Source: G963677085 sp963677085
Lineage (GTDB): Bacteria > Planctomycetota > Planctomycetia > Pirellulales > Thermoguttaceae
NCBI GenBank assembly: GCA_963677085.2
Contig: CAXXFH010000004.1
Coordinates: forward strand, 372,001-436,000
Length of the DNA stretch: 64,000 bases
Direction of reading: 5' to 3'
Part shown: positions 18,989 through 28,316 of the stretch, one piece after another
Layout of the letters: every line of letters begins with the position of its first letter
Numbering within the stretch: the stretch's first letter is position 1
Program-made: the position numbers and the translations under genes
Notes under the pieces: model-generated
Seen by the model: the letters and a program-made list of their open reading frames with translations, nothing else
Databases searched by the model: none
What the model was told of the DNA's origin: nothing

Positions 18989-19816
18989 ATGATTAAACGA
19001 ATCCTCGTGGGACTGGGAGGCACCAGTTTCACACCCTCGGCCATTCAACGGGGGATCGAATTGGCCAAACACCACGACGCCCGGTTAACTGGCGTCACGA
19101 TTCTCGACACGCGGCGTCTGGCCAGCGTCGGCGCAACATCGATCGGCGGCATGCATGCGGCGGTCGAACTGCGTGAACACCGGCTGGCGGTCTCGCACCA
19201 ACGCGTGGAAAAGGCCGCCGAAGAATTTGAAACCGCTTGCGAAGAGGCCGGTGTCGACTACCTGATCGACAACGAAAAGGGCGACGCTTTTGAGCAAATG
19301 ATCGCCCTGTCGCGTTTCCACGACCTGATGATTTTCGGGCTGCGGAGCGTGTTCGACTACGGCTTCGGCCTGGAGCCACCCGACATATTGGGACAACTGA
19401 TCGACTGCGGTGTACGTCCCATTCTTGCTGAAGCACAACAGTATCGGCCCATTCGCAACGTATTGCTGTCTTACAGCGGTTCGGCCGAATCAGCCAAGAT
19501 GATCAAACGATTCATGCAGATGCAACTTTGGCCCGACGTATCTTTCCGACTGTTGACTTGTGAATGCGACGAAACCGACTCCCGACGACGCCTGGTCGAT
19601 GCAGCCGACTACCTGCGGTCGTACGGCTACGAACCGGAGCTAGTGCATTGCAACCAGCCTGCTCGCGAAGCCATTCTCAACGAAGCCGCTAAGTCGGATA
19701 TCGATTTGATTGCCATCGGCAGCAGTGCCCGCAACTACCTGATGCGCAAAATTTTTGGCCGCAACATGTTCCACGTGGTCCAGCATGCCGATCGTCCGCT
19801 GTTCTTGGCGTACTGA
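18989..19816 (+). CDS. universal stress protein (tandem UspA domains)
   Basis: A 275-residue protein with two UspA-like Rossmann folds. The N-terminal one (KRILVGLGGTSFTPSAI) is followed by a second (about 148-275) ending in AIGSSARNYLMRKIFGRN, which corresponds to the G-x2-G-x9-G(S/T) nucleotide-binding loop with Ser/Arg in place of the second glycine. Such proteins bind ATP or are degenerate sensors induced by stress and starvation. It is monocistronic; no partner gene is evident. Confidence 0.85.
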   Translation: MIKRILVGLGGTSFTPSAIQRGIELAKHHDARLTGVTILDTRRLASVGATSIGGMHAAVELREHRLAVSHQRVEKAAEEFETACEEAGVDYLIDNEKGDAFEQMIALSRFHDLMIFGLRSVFDYGFGLEPPDILGQLIDCGVRPILAEAQQYRPIRNVLLSYSGSAESAKMIKRFMQMQLWPDVSFRLLTCECDETDSRRRLVDAADYLRSYGYEPELVHCNQPAREAILNEAAKSDIDLIAIGSSARNYLMRKIFGRNMFHVVQHADRPLFLAY

Positions 19817-20491
19817 TTCTACGGGCTAGGTATTTCAGGCAAACGGCCGTGTCGCGTGATTCGGAGCGATGCCCGGAGTTCTCCGTGGCGAAGGCATTGC
19901 TTCGCGCTATAGGAGGTAGTCTCGCGTGTCTTTTTTGACAGGGTTTTCAGGCAAGGCTTTTTCGAGACAAGGCAAGTTCACCCCAACGTGAATATACCCC
20001 CGTATCCTCAGATCATAACGAACACGCACTGCGGCTTGCCGCAACATCGTTTTTTTGCCCGACACAGGCCCACGCGAGACCCCCGCAACACCCGATTCAG
20101 CAAAGCGTTAACATACTCCCCGCTGGCCAAGTTAGCGCGAATCCGCTAAGCTCAAACGGAAGCGTGGACATCTGCGGTTCGCGATCTGGTTCGCCCTATG
20201 GTTGTCGCCACAACCCATCGTGAGGGTTTAGTGGCCGCGTGGGGTGTGTGCCATTGGCTTCCGCGTGGCCGACAACGACAGCCCTCCCCGCGGAAACCCG
20301 TTTCCCACTGTCTTCAGGATTGTGCCCTTACGATTTCGACAACCCCCGACAATCTCGACAACAATGCTAAGCCGTTTGCTGTCAGCGGCAATGATCGTGT
20401 ACGTTTTCGCAACCTCCAGCAGCCGACAAACCGGGTGATTCCTCAGCATCGCTTCGTTTGAAATCCCACCGCGCTGGGGTTCGTTTGATTG
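19817..20491. other. 675-bp spacer, no gene seen
   Basis: No reading frame with coding character and no tRNA-like or recognised ncRNA motif on either strand. A TATAGGAGGTAG sequence near 19910 resembles a ribosome-binding site, but no convincing ORF follows it. Confidence 0.35.
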
Positions 20492-21718
20492 ATGAACTTC
20501 GTTTCGTCTTCCACCGATTCAAAAATATCCGTGTCATATCAGAACATCACGACCGACAAGCAACTCGAAGACTACTGCCAACAACTCGCTCAGTGCGATT
20601 CGATTGCCTTCGATACGGAGTTTGTGGCCGAACACACTTATCGCCCTCAGCTCTGCCTGATTCAGGTGGCTGCCGCGGGTAAGCTGGCTGTGATCGACCC
20701 ACTTACGATCAGTAGCATGATCCCCTTCTGGGAAGTGCTGGCGTCCCCAGGCCATGAAACGATTGTCCACGCTGCTCGTAGCGAAGTGGAGTTTTGCCTG
20801 CATGCAGTCGGGCAGCCTCCCGCCGGATTGGTCGATGTTCAACTGGCCGCAGGCATGGCTGGTATCGAGTTTCCGGCCGGTTACAGCACCCTGCTGAACA
20901 AACTCCTCGGCGAACCCCCGAAGAAGCAGGAAACGCGGACCGATTGGCGACGTCGCCCGCTGTCGGGCCGGCAAATCGACTACGCCCTGGACGACGTTCG
21001 CTTTCTTCATCCGCTGCGAGACAAGCTATTCGCCAAGCTCGATCAGCTTGGACGCACGGCGTGGCTGCAGGAAGAAATCACTTCCTGGCAAGCCATGGTA
21101 CAAAATGCCTTTACCCAGGAACGGTGGCGGCGTGTCTCGGGAAACTCGGGGCTCAATGGCCGCAGCCTGGCCATCGTGCGCGAACTGTGGCGATGGCGGG
21201 AAGCGGAAGCCGAACGTCGCGACAAGCCGGCCCGCCGTATTCTGCGTGACGACCTGATTATCGAACTCGCCCGGCGGCAAACCTCCGACGTGCGCCGGAT
21301 TAGCGCCGTTCGCGGCTTTGAACGAGGCGACCTGCAACGCCACTTGCCAGACCTGGCCGCCTGCGTACAACGTGGGCTCGAACTTCCCGAAGAAGAATGT
21401 CCCTCGGCCGCACCGCGCGAACGGCGTCCCCAATTGTCGGTCCTGGGACAATTCCTCTTCGCTGCCCTGGGAAGCATCTGCCGCCAGGCCCAACTGGCAC
21501 CAAACCTGGTGGGTACTCCTAACGACATCCGCGATCTTATCCTCTACCGCGTCGACGGTGAAGAAAACGATCGGCGTGTCCCCCAGCTTGCCCAGGGATG
21601 GCGGGCTGAGTTCGTCGGCCACCTTTTCGACGACCTCCTGGCCGGCAAAAAAGCGATCCGCATCGACAACCCTGCGTCCGATCATCCGTTGGTGTTTGAG
21701 TCGCGAGAAGACGACTAG
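20492..21718 (+). CDS. rnd: ribonuclease D (DEDD 3'-5' exonuclease with HRDC domain)
   Basis: Trims the 3' ends of stable RNAs such as tRNA precursors. 408 residues from the ATG at 20492 (a TTG lies one codon earlier). The exonuclease domain covers about residues 1-205: FDTEF gives Asp41 and Glu43, VHAARSEVEF is the second motif, and QIDYALDDVRFL supplies the Tyr and last Asp of the DEDDy site. Motif II usually has Asp where this protein has Glu (RSEVE), an oddity shared by some RNase D-like proteins. An HRDC-like helical region follows at about 215-300 (RRVSGNSGLNGRSLAIVREL in part). It is convergent with the lipoprotein gene. Confidence 0.88.
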   Translation: MNFVSSSTDSKISVSYQNITTDKQLEDYCQQLAQCDSIAFDTEFVAEHTYRPQLCLIQVAAAGKLAVIDPLTISSMIPFWEVLASPGHETIVHAARSEVEFCLHAVGQPPAGLVDVQLAAGMAGIEFPAGYSTLLNKLLGEPPKKQETRTDWRRRPLSGRQIDYALDDVRFLHPLRDKLFAKLDQLGRTAWLQEEITSWQAMVQNAFTQERWRRVSGNSGLNGRSLAIVRELWRWREAEAERRDKPARRILRDDLIIELARRQTSDVRRISAVRGFERGDLQRHLPDLAACVQRGLELPEEECPSAAPRERRPQLSVLGQFLFAALGSICRQAQLAPNLVGTPNDIRDLILYRVDGEENDRRVPQLAQGWRAEFVGHLFDDLLAGKKAIRIDNPASDHPLVFESREDD

Positions 21719-21805
21719 CGTTTTGCCAACCTGTAAACCAGAGATCGGGTACCCGTAGCGGCTGGCCTGCCGCAAGGGTAGACAACCTGCCCAGGGCACC
21801 CGACT

Positions 21806-21827
21806 TTTCGCCGCGAAAACGGCGAAA
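21806..21827. terminator. hairpin between convergent genes
   Basis: An 8-bp perfect stem (TTTCGCCG/CGGCGAAA, 21806-21813 and 21820-21827) with a 6-nt CGAAAA loop, placed between the convergent rnd and lipoprotein genes. No long T-run follows on either strand, so intrinsic termination is plausible but unproven. Confidence 0.35.
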
Positions 21828-21835
21828 GGAGCCGC

Positions 21836-22876
21836 TTACCAAAGGTCGTCGACCGGCCTCAGAAGAACGCCCGAAGAGGGGCCCAGGTCGGGATGAAGCG
21901 GTGGGGTAAGCAGGGCAGGGGAGGAATCGTCTGAACCACCCGCTTGACCCTCGCCCTCCGAAATGTATTTTGGCGGCTGACCATCGGGATCTGCCACGTG
22001 GCCGTTGTCTTTCGCCGCTTCCGTGTGACTAGCCGGAACAACGGCCGACTTCGCCGGGCTTGCCTTGGTCGCCGGTTTCTTCTCGGCCAGTTTCTGCACG
22101 TCTTTCTTGCCGGCTTCGTCTTTGGCGGTCTTGTCTTTAGCGGTCTTTTCATCCTTCGCCAGAAGCTCGATCGGCTCGGCAAAGTAGGCTTCGTCGGTCA
22201 CGCTGACCACACCCATCTTGGAATCGTGCTGCTCCTTGTCATCCAAATCGACCAGCGGAATCGAGAGCTTATCGCCCGCAAAATTCGTTCCCTCGTAGAT
22301 ATTCCCCCGCTGGAATGGTCCCGCACCTAAGACCCAGAGGTCTTTCGCCTTGCTTGCGATTGGCCGGGCACCCGACTGCCACACTGGACGTCCCGTTTCA
22401 CGGTTGTACGCGAATACGGCAATCTTCGTCACGGCCGACTGTTCGGTCTTCTTGGCGAGTGCCATTTCAGGAATGCTACTAGGCACGCCCGGAAGCATGA
22501 TTTCTCCAGGAATCTTTGTGGCCGGCACGCCGAAAAGCACCTCGCGTCGATCGGTACCGACGGCCCCGGAGCGAACCTCGACCACGTAATCGGCATCGTC
22601 ACGCTTGTCCATCAACAGACATCCGCCGGCTAGCATGTGCTGTCGAATGGCGCTAACCAGATAGGCAGAATCGGTGGTGCCCTTCAGCGGTGTCGACTCG
22701 AGGAAAGTCTTTTTTCCGGCCAGTGCCCGAAAGTCTAACCGACTGACCGCCTGATCCATAGCGTCGGAAATCAGCAGTTGCTCGGTGGCCGTCCGCTTTG
22801 TATCAGACCACTTCGTCGTGCCACATCCACAGAGTCCGATGCAGCACACCAAGATGATCGGCAGACTATTTCGCAT
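21836..22876 (-). CDS. lipoprotein, DUF6655-like
   Basis: A 346-residue predicted lipoprotein. From the ATG at 22876 the signal peptide runs MRNSLPIILVCCIGLCGC with the lipobox Cys at residue 18; an upstream in-frame start at 22933 would bury it. The N-terminal two-thirds resemble a planctomycete DUF6655-type family (a GTTKWSDTKRTATEQLLISDAMD start, then a segment on an RHxLAGGCLL helix and a VVEVRSGAVGTD strand). The C-terminal third is low complexity: Lys/Ala/Glu-rich and Pro/Ser-rich, likely disordered. No function is known. It would be anchored to a membrane and exposed outside the cytoplasm. Confidence 0.7.
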   Translation of the reverse strand: MRNSLPIILVCCIGLCGCGTTKWSDTKRTATEQLLISDAMDQAVSRLDFRALAGKKTFLESTPLKGTTDSAYLVSAIRQHMLAGGCLLMDKRDDADYVVEVRSGAVGTDRREVLFGVPATKIPGEIMLPGVPSSIPEMALAKKTEQSAVTKIAVFAYNRETGRPVWQSGARPIASKAKDLWVLGAGPFQRGNIYEGTNFAGDKLSIPLVDLDDKEQHDSKMGVVSVTDEAYFAEPIELLAKDEKTAKDKTAKDEAGKKDVQKLAEKKPATKASPAKSAVVPASHTEAAKDNGHVADPDGQPPKYISEGEGQAGGSDDSSPALLTPPLHPDLGPSSGVLLRPVDDLW

Positions 22877-23490
22877 CACGAATGCCTCTATTTCAGTACC
22901 CCAAGTGAAGACGGTGGCGGAAAGGAAACTCACATTTCTTCACCTGGAGTTCATTACACAACGAGGGCGGCAGATTATAGGCGATTTCCTGCTTTCACGA
23001 AACACACATTCCACGGCCCCCACACCCACAAGACAATCGACGTAAACCTATACACAACAAAACATTACACCAACCACGCATAAACATTCGCAATGCCCTC
23101 GCAGCAAAGGCGATGCGACAGCAGGGGAAACGCCATTGGGTGGATGTCTTCCGGCAAGGCCAAAACCACCACCAGGGGTAATGCAAACCCACCGATTGCA
23201 CTCAGGCCGTTGCCCACCGAATGCACCGATTTTGCCGGTAAGGCGGGTACCGCTTCGCACCGAGTAACCTAAAATTTCCAAAGGGCTGTTTGCTCGAAGT
23301 ACGTAACCGACCAATACCTTACGGCGTAGAGACACAGGAAACCCACGGACAATTTGGCTGTTTTCGACTTCGACAACGGCCACCCAACTCCGACTGATCC
23401 CTCCCCCCACCAAGGCAAATGTCGTGCGCTAGCGGGGCGAAGTCTCGGGCCCGCGACACGCATTTCCAGCGTTTTCCACGGAGATACACC
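22877..23490. promoter_or_regulatory. divergent spacer, lipoprotein / efflux adaptor
   Basis: 614 bp with an AT-richer core (22960-23090, many CA repeats and ACAC tracts) and no gene I can support. It must carry the leader of the efflux operon; GGAGATACACC lies just before the adaptor ATG at 23491. Confidence 0.35.
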
Positions 23491-25023
23491 ATGCCCTGGC
23501 GCGTGGCAACGAGATCATTACATCACCTTCCAATGATTCTGACAGTCGTCGGCCTGCTCGCCCTGGGAACGTCGCTGCTGGTGTACCTCGTTTTCACCAA
23601 GCCCGGCCCATCGGGCGAACACCACACGACGCCGGGACGCCTGGTTTGTGTGATCGACGTTGAGAAGGGAACCCACCGGATTGCGGTCGATTCCTACGGG
23701 ACCTCGCGTTCGAGTGAGGTGTGGACGGCCATCGCGGAAGTCCAGGGCCGGGCCATCGAAGTCGCCCCCCGTTTCGAGCCCGGCGAGTTGCTCCCGAAAG
23801 ACCTCGTTATCGTGCGGATCGATCCGACCGACTACCAATTAGCCATTACCCGATTGGAAGCCGAGGTCCGCGCCACGACCGAGCAACTCCGTGAATTCGA
23901 CCAAAACGAAAAAAATCTGCGAGAGATCTTCCGACTTCAGGAACGTCAAACCAAGCTGGCGGCTGCCGAGTACGAACGACAACGACAGGTATTCGAGCGG
24001 AGCGCCGTATCGCGGACGGCGTTGGAGTCGGCGGAAAACGCTTATGTAACGACCCTGACCACCTTGCAGCAAACCCGCAATAGCCTGGCACTCATCCCCG
24101 TCCAACGCGACGTGACCACGGCTTCCTTGGAAGTTGCCCAAGCTCGACTAGCGGAAGCGCGACGCGATTTGGAGCGTTGCGAAATCCGCTTGCCGATGCC
24201 CGCCCGTTGTGCCTCAAAGTCCGTGGAAGACGACCAGTTTGTTTCGGTGGGTGAACGGCTGGGAACGTTTTTCTCGATCGAGACGGCCGAGGTCGTGGCC
24301 AAGGTGGAAACACGCAAGATGTTGGCCTTGTTTCCCAGCGGTATCAAGGAACTGGGCAAACTCGATCTGACCACTGAGAATCTCAGCCAGTCGATCTTTC
24401 GGCGTTTTCGTGTTCCGGCCGAAGTTCACTGGGGCTTGGGCGACCGACGCGTGAGTTGGTACGGACGACTCACGCGGCTGGGCGGTTCGCTCGATCCGGC
24501 CACGCAAACGGTTCTTGTGGTCATCGAAGTTCCCCATCCTTATCGCGACGTCATCCCGGGTGTTCGGCCGCCGCTGGTTCCCGATGTCTTCTGCGAAGTG
24601 ACAATCTACGGCGAGACGGCCGCCGACGTGGCGGTGATCCCGCGCGACGCGGTACACGACGGTCGGGTTTACCTTTTCCGCGACGGAAAACTGCATATCC
24701 AACCAGTCGAGATTCTGGTGCTCGAAGAAGATCGGGCTGTGATTTCCGAAGGACTTGAGACGGGTGATCGTGTAATCCTCACCGATCTTTTTCCTGCCAG
24801 CGAAGCCATGGCCCTACGGGCCGAAACCGTGCCCAATCCGGTTAAACCGCGGCGTGAAGTTCCTTTACCCAAAGACTTGTTCGCCGATTGGGAAACCGAC
24901 ACCGCACATCCCACTACCGGTTCGCCTTCGTCCTCCCCACGATCCACAACCACACCCCCGGCGGCCGTCATGGATATTCGCCCGCCGACAACCCGCGATC
25001 ACACGGCCGAGGTGCAACCGTGA
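23491..25023 (+). CDS. RND efflux periplasmic adaptor (HlyD/MFP family)
   Basis: Membrane-fusion subunit of a tripartite RND pump, 510 residues from the ATG at 23491 (GGAG 8 nt upstream; an upstream in-frame ATG at 23419 is less likely). A single N-terminal transmembrane helix covers about residues 14-36 (ILTVVGLLALGTSLLVYLVF in part). Then come a lipoyl/barrel-sandwich half, a coiled-coil hairpin (about 115-235; rich in Glu, Gln, Arg and Leu), the second half, a beta-barrel region and a membrane-proximal domain (about 375-470). A Pro/Thr-rich tail follows. Its stop overlaps the permease GTG start by 4 bp (GTGA), giving translational coupling. Confidence 0.9.
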   Translation: MPWRVATRSLHHLPMILTVVGLLALGTSLLVYLVFTKPGPSGEHHTTPGRLVCVIDVEKGTHRIAVDSYGTSRSSEVWTAIAEVQGRAIEVAPRFEPGELLPKDLVIVRIDPTDYQLAITRLEAEVRATTEQLREFDQNEKNLREIFRLQERQTKLAAAEYERQRQVFERSAVSRTALESAENAYVTTLTTLQQTRNSLALIPVQRDVTTASLEVAQARLAEARRDLERCEIRLPMPARCASKSVEDDQFVSVGERLGTFFSIETAEVVAKVETRKMLALFPSGIKELGKLDLTTENLSQSIFRRFRVPAEVHWGLGDRRVSWYGRLTRLGGSLDPATQTVLVVIEVPHPYRDVIPGVRPPLVPDVFCEVTIYGETAADVAVIPRDAVHDGRVYLFRDGKLHIQPVEILVLEEDRAVISEGLETGDRVILTDLFPASEAMALRAETVPNPVKPRREVPLPKDLFADWETDTAHPTTGSPSSSPRSTTTPPAAVMDIRPPTTRDHTAEVQP

Positions 25024-28000
25024 TCGCGTATTTCGCCAAGCATCCCACGGCGGCCAATCTCTTGATGGTCATCTTCATCCTGCTGGGAATATTGGGAGTC
25101 TCGACCATAAGACGCGAGGTCTTCCCCGACTTCGCTCCCACCTACATCAATGTGCAGGTAGTCTACCGAGGCGCTTCCGCTGAAGAAGTCGAGGAAACAA
25201 TCTGTCAACGGATCGAAGAAGAGATCGAGGGCATCGAAGGAATCGAGGAAGTCGATTCGACGGCTCGAGAAGGCATGGCCCTGATGACGATCGAGGTAGC
25301 CGACGGTTACAACGTCGCCGATGTGCTGAAAGACATCGAAAACGCCGTCGACACGATCGACAACTTTCCCGAGGATGTCGAAGAGCCGATCATCTGGGAA
25401 GTCGACCGGATCGACAAGGTTTGCACCGTGACGGTCTGGGCCGACGACATGCTGGAAAAGGATCTCGTGGCTCTGGCCGACACCATCGAAAGCGACTTGC
25501 TGGCATTAGACGGCGTGAGCCTGATCGAACCTAACGGATATTCGGAACACCAGATTCGAATTGAGGTTCGCCAGAGCGAACTGCTGGCCCACGGCCTTAC
25601 GATTGGCGATGTCGCCCAAGAGGTCCGCAGCCAAAGCATCGACCTGCCCACCGGTAGCGTGGAGTCGGACCAGCGCGAAATCAAGATTCGCGTGGTCGAT
25701 CAGCGCCGTTGGGCCGAGGATTTTCGGGACATCACGGTGAAGGTCTCACCCGACGGCGCTCGCATTCCCCTGAGAGCCGTGGCCACCGTGACCGACACTT
25801 TCGAGGACGAATGGACCCAGGCGACGTTCCAGGGGCGACGCTGTGTGAATCTGGACGTCAACAAAACCGAAGAGGAAGACACGATCCGCGTGGCCGACAT
25901 CGTACGGCAGTTCGTGGTCGACCGACAAGAAACGCTCCCGCCGGGGGTTCACATTACGATGTGGGGCGACTGGTCGAATTATGTCAAGGACCGCCTTGGC
26001 ATGCTCATCGACAACGGCATCCTCGGCTTCATTCTCGTTTTCTTCACGCTTTGGTTCATGCTCAACGTGCGGTTGTCGTTTTGGGTGGCGATCGGTATCC
26101 CCATCTCGTTCCTCGGCACCCTTTTCGTCATGCAGCAGATGAACCTGACGCTGAACATGATTACCATGTTCAGCCTGATCCTCGCCGTCGGCATCATTGT
26201 GGACGATGCCATCGTGATCGGCGAAAACATCTTCGCCCATTTCAGCCACGGAAAGACGGCCATCGAAGCGGCGATCGACGGCACCAAGGAAGTGGCGACC
26301 GGCGTGGTGGCCTCGATGTTGACCACCGTGGCCATTTTCATGCCCCTGCTGATGATGGAAGGTGAGATCGGCAAGGTCATGCGTGTCATGCCCATCGGGG
26401 TGATTACCGCACTGATCGTGAGCCTGATCGAAGCGTTTTTCATTCTTCCCAACCACTTAACCCACTCGTTGGCCAAGATTCCTACCAAACCGAAAGGTCT
26501 TCGCGCCGTCATCAACCGGCTCGTACACTGGTTCACCTATCACGTTTACGGTCCCGTACTTCACTGGTCGATCCGGCGTCCGCTGGTCCCGGTAGCCGCC
26601 GTGATAATGATGTTTCTCATCGCCCTAGGGCTATTGCTTGGCGGACGTTTGAAGTTTCAGTTATTCCCCGAACTCGATGGCGATTTCCTGGTTGCCCAGG
26701 TGGAACTCCCGCAGGGAACCGACTTATCGCAAACCCAAGCGATTGTCAGACGGATTGAAAAAGGCCTGGAGAAGGTCAACGAGGAATTCCGCCCGCGACA
26801 GCCGAACCAGCAGGACCTGGTCCTCTACGTCAGCACCTCGTTCGGTTTTGGACGTACGATGGGACGCGAGCCGGGACAACCGGAAACCGGCAGCCACCTC
26901 GCCCAAGTGGTCGTCGAACTGCTCTCCGGCGACAAGCGCGACGCCCGATGCGACAGCATCCTAGCTGTGTGGCGCAACGCCGTCGGCGATGTCCCCGATG
27001 TCGTGCGACTGACCTACGAACAGATGCAGGTCACTCCGGGTGGAAAACCGGTGGATATCCAACTGCGGGGCAAGGACCTCAAGGTCCTACAGCGGGCCAG
27101 TTTCGAACTCCAAGAGAAGGTGGCCTCTTACCCCGGTATCCGCAACGCAACCGACAACCTTCGCCCCGGCAAACAGGAAGTGCTCGTGCGTCTGAAACCG
27201 GTCGGTCGGCCACTGGGCATCAGTTCATCTACCTTGGCCGTCCAGTTGCGTGAGGCCTTCTGGGGAAGCGTCGCCGAGGAATTCCAGCGTGGACCGGACA
27301 GCTTCGAAGTCGACGTTCTCTTCGCGCCGCAGGATCGCCGCTCTTTGGCCGATCTCGACGATTTCAAGATCCGCACGCCCGCCGGAATGATGGTGCCTTT
27401 CCATGAAGTGGCCACCGCCGAGATCCAACGCGGCTTCTCCCAGATCGTGCGCGTCAATCGCCAGCGCACCATCTCGGTGACAGCCGACCTGGACACACGC
27501 AAGGGCAACGCCACCGAAATCATGAACGACCTTCAGCAAAATTTCTTTCCCGGTTTTCTGCAGCGCAACCCGGGCGTAACCATCGACCTCGAAGGCCAAA
27601 GCAAAGAAGGCGCCAAGACGGGTAGAAGCGTCATCCGAGGTTTCATTATCGGCCTGTGCATCATCTTCATCTTGCTGTCGTTCGTGTTCCAGTCGTATAT
27701 CGAACCAATCATTGTTATGGCGGCGATCCCGTTCGGGCTGGTCGGAGCTGTTGCCGGTCACCTCCTGCTGGGGCTCGACTGGACGATGCCCAGCACCATC
27801 GGCTTCATCTCGCTGGCCGGCATCGTCGTGAACGACTCCATCGTGCTGGTCAGCTTTGTGAAAATCCGCCTGGCCGAAGGTATGGCCGTCGAGAAAGCCG
27901 TGTATCGGGCGGGTACGCAACGTTTCCGTCCCGTATTCCTGACTTCCGCGACCACCGTAGCCGGCCTAATGCCAATGATTATGGAAACCAGCCTTCAGGC

Positions 28001-28139
28001 CCAATTCCTAATCCCTATGGCAGTCTCTATCGCCTTTGGGCTGATGTTCGCCACCGTCTTGGTGCTTCTGCTGGTCCCCTGCTTGTACCGGATTCTGGCG
28101 TGGCTCGGCTGGGCGCAGAAGATCGATGCCCGAGCTTAA
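25020..28139 (+). CDS. RND efflux permease (AcrB/MMPL-type, HAE family)
   Basis: A 1,039-residue proton-driven RND transporter. It begins at GTG 25020 with IAYFAKHPTAANLLMVIFIL, the usual N-terminal TM1. The proton-relay Asp pair is in VGIIVDDAIVIGENI of TM4, and the repeat half has GIVVNDSIVLVSFV. Two large periplasmic loops flank, giving the 12-TM, two-lobed plan. Length fits AcrB/MexB-type proteins. A start at an upstream ATG in another context (24888) would overlap the adaptor and lacks family similarity. No outer-membrane TolC-like gene is adjacent, so the channel must be encoded elsewhere. Substrate is unknown. Confidence 0.94.
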   Translation: MIAYFAKHPTAANLLMVIFILLGILGVSTIRREVFPDFAPTYINVQVVYRGASAEEVEETICQRIEEEIEGIEGIEEVDSTAREGMALMTIEVADGYNVADVLKDIENAVDTIDNFPEDVEEPIIWEVDRIDKVCTVTVWADDMLEKDLVALADTIESDLLALDGVSLIEPNGYSEHQIRIEVRQSELLAHGLTIGDVAQEVRSQSIDLPTGSVESDQREIKIRVVDQRRWAEDFRDITVKVSPDGARIPLRAVATVTDTFEDEWTQATFQGRRCVNLDVNKTEEEDTIRVADIVRQFVVDRQETLPPGVHITMWGDWSNYVKDRLGMLIDNGILGFILVFFTLWFMLNVRLSFWVAIGIPISFLGTLFVMQQMNLTLNMITMFSLILAVGIIVDDAIVIGENIFAHFSHGKTAIEAAIDGTKEVATGVVASMLTTVAIFMPLLMMEGEIGKVMRVMPIGVITALIVSLIEAFFILPNHLTHSLAKIPTKPKGLRAVINRLVHWFTYHVYGPVLHWSIRRPLVPVAAVIMMFLIALGLLLGGRLKFQLFPELDGDFLVAQVELPQGTDLSQTQAIVRRIEKGLEKVNEEFRPRQPNQQDLVLYVSTSFGFGRTMGREPGQPETGSHLAQVVVELLSGDKRDARCDSILAVWRNAVGDVPDVVRLTYEQMQVTPGGKPVDIQLRGKDLKVLQRASFELQEKVASYPGIRNATDNLRPGKQEVLVRLKPVGRPLGISSSTLAVQLREAFWGSVAEEFQRGPDSFEVDVLFAPQDRRSLADLDDFKIRTPAGMMVPFHEVATAEIQRGFSQIVRVNRQRTISVTADLDTRKGNATEIMNDLQQNFFPGFLQRNPGVTIDLEGQSKEGAKTGRSVIRGFIIGLCIIFILLSFVFQSYIEPIIVMAAIPFGLVGAVAGHLLLGLDWTMPSTIGFISLAGIVVNDSIVLVSFVKIRLAEGMAVEKAVYRAGTQRFRPVFLTSATTVAGLMPMIMETSLQAQFLIPMAVSIAFGLMFATVLVLLLVPCLYRILAWLGWAQKIDARA

Positions 28140-28156
28140 CGTGAAGCCCCCATTGC

Positions 28157-28186
28157 CTGGTTCCCACGCTGCAGCGTGGGAACCAG
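28157..28186. repeat. perfect 30-bp palindrome downstream of the permease
   Basis: CTGGTTCCCACGCTG at 28157-28171 is followed directly by its exact reverse complement (28172-28186). It starts 18 bp after the permease stop. A degenerate relative (TTCCCAAACTGCG...TTGGGAAC) occurs at about 55910-55940. It may act as a transcription end or be a repetitive extragenic palindrome. Confidence 0.7.
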
Positions 28187-28219
28187 AGGCCCCAAGCAAA
28201 TCGCCACGCTGCGATACCT

Positions 28220-28249
28220 AAACGCAAGCCAGGGCAAGAACTTGCGTTT
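28220..28249. promoter_or_regulatory. hairpin/operator-like inverted repeat upstream of the SMP-30 gene
   Basis: AAACGCAAG (28220-28228) and CTTGCGTTT (28241-28249) are exact inverted repeats with a 12-nt loop, 68 bp before the ATG at 28317. It could be an operator for a dimeric regulator or a leader hairpin; nothing else in the sequence decides. Confidence 0.3.
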
Positions 28250-28316
28250 CCGCCGCCGCCCAATTATTGTGGGTGTTTGGAGCAGAACACTCTCATTCCG
28301 CGCACGAGGACTCCCC

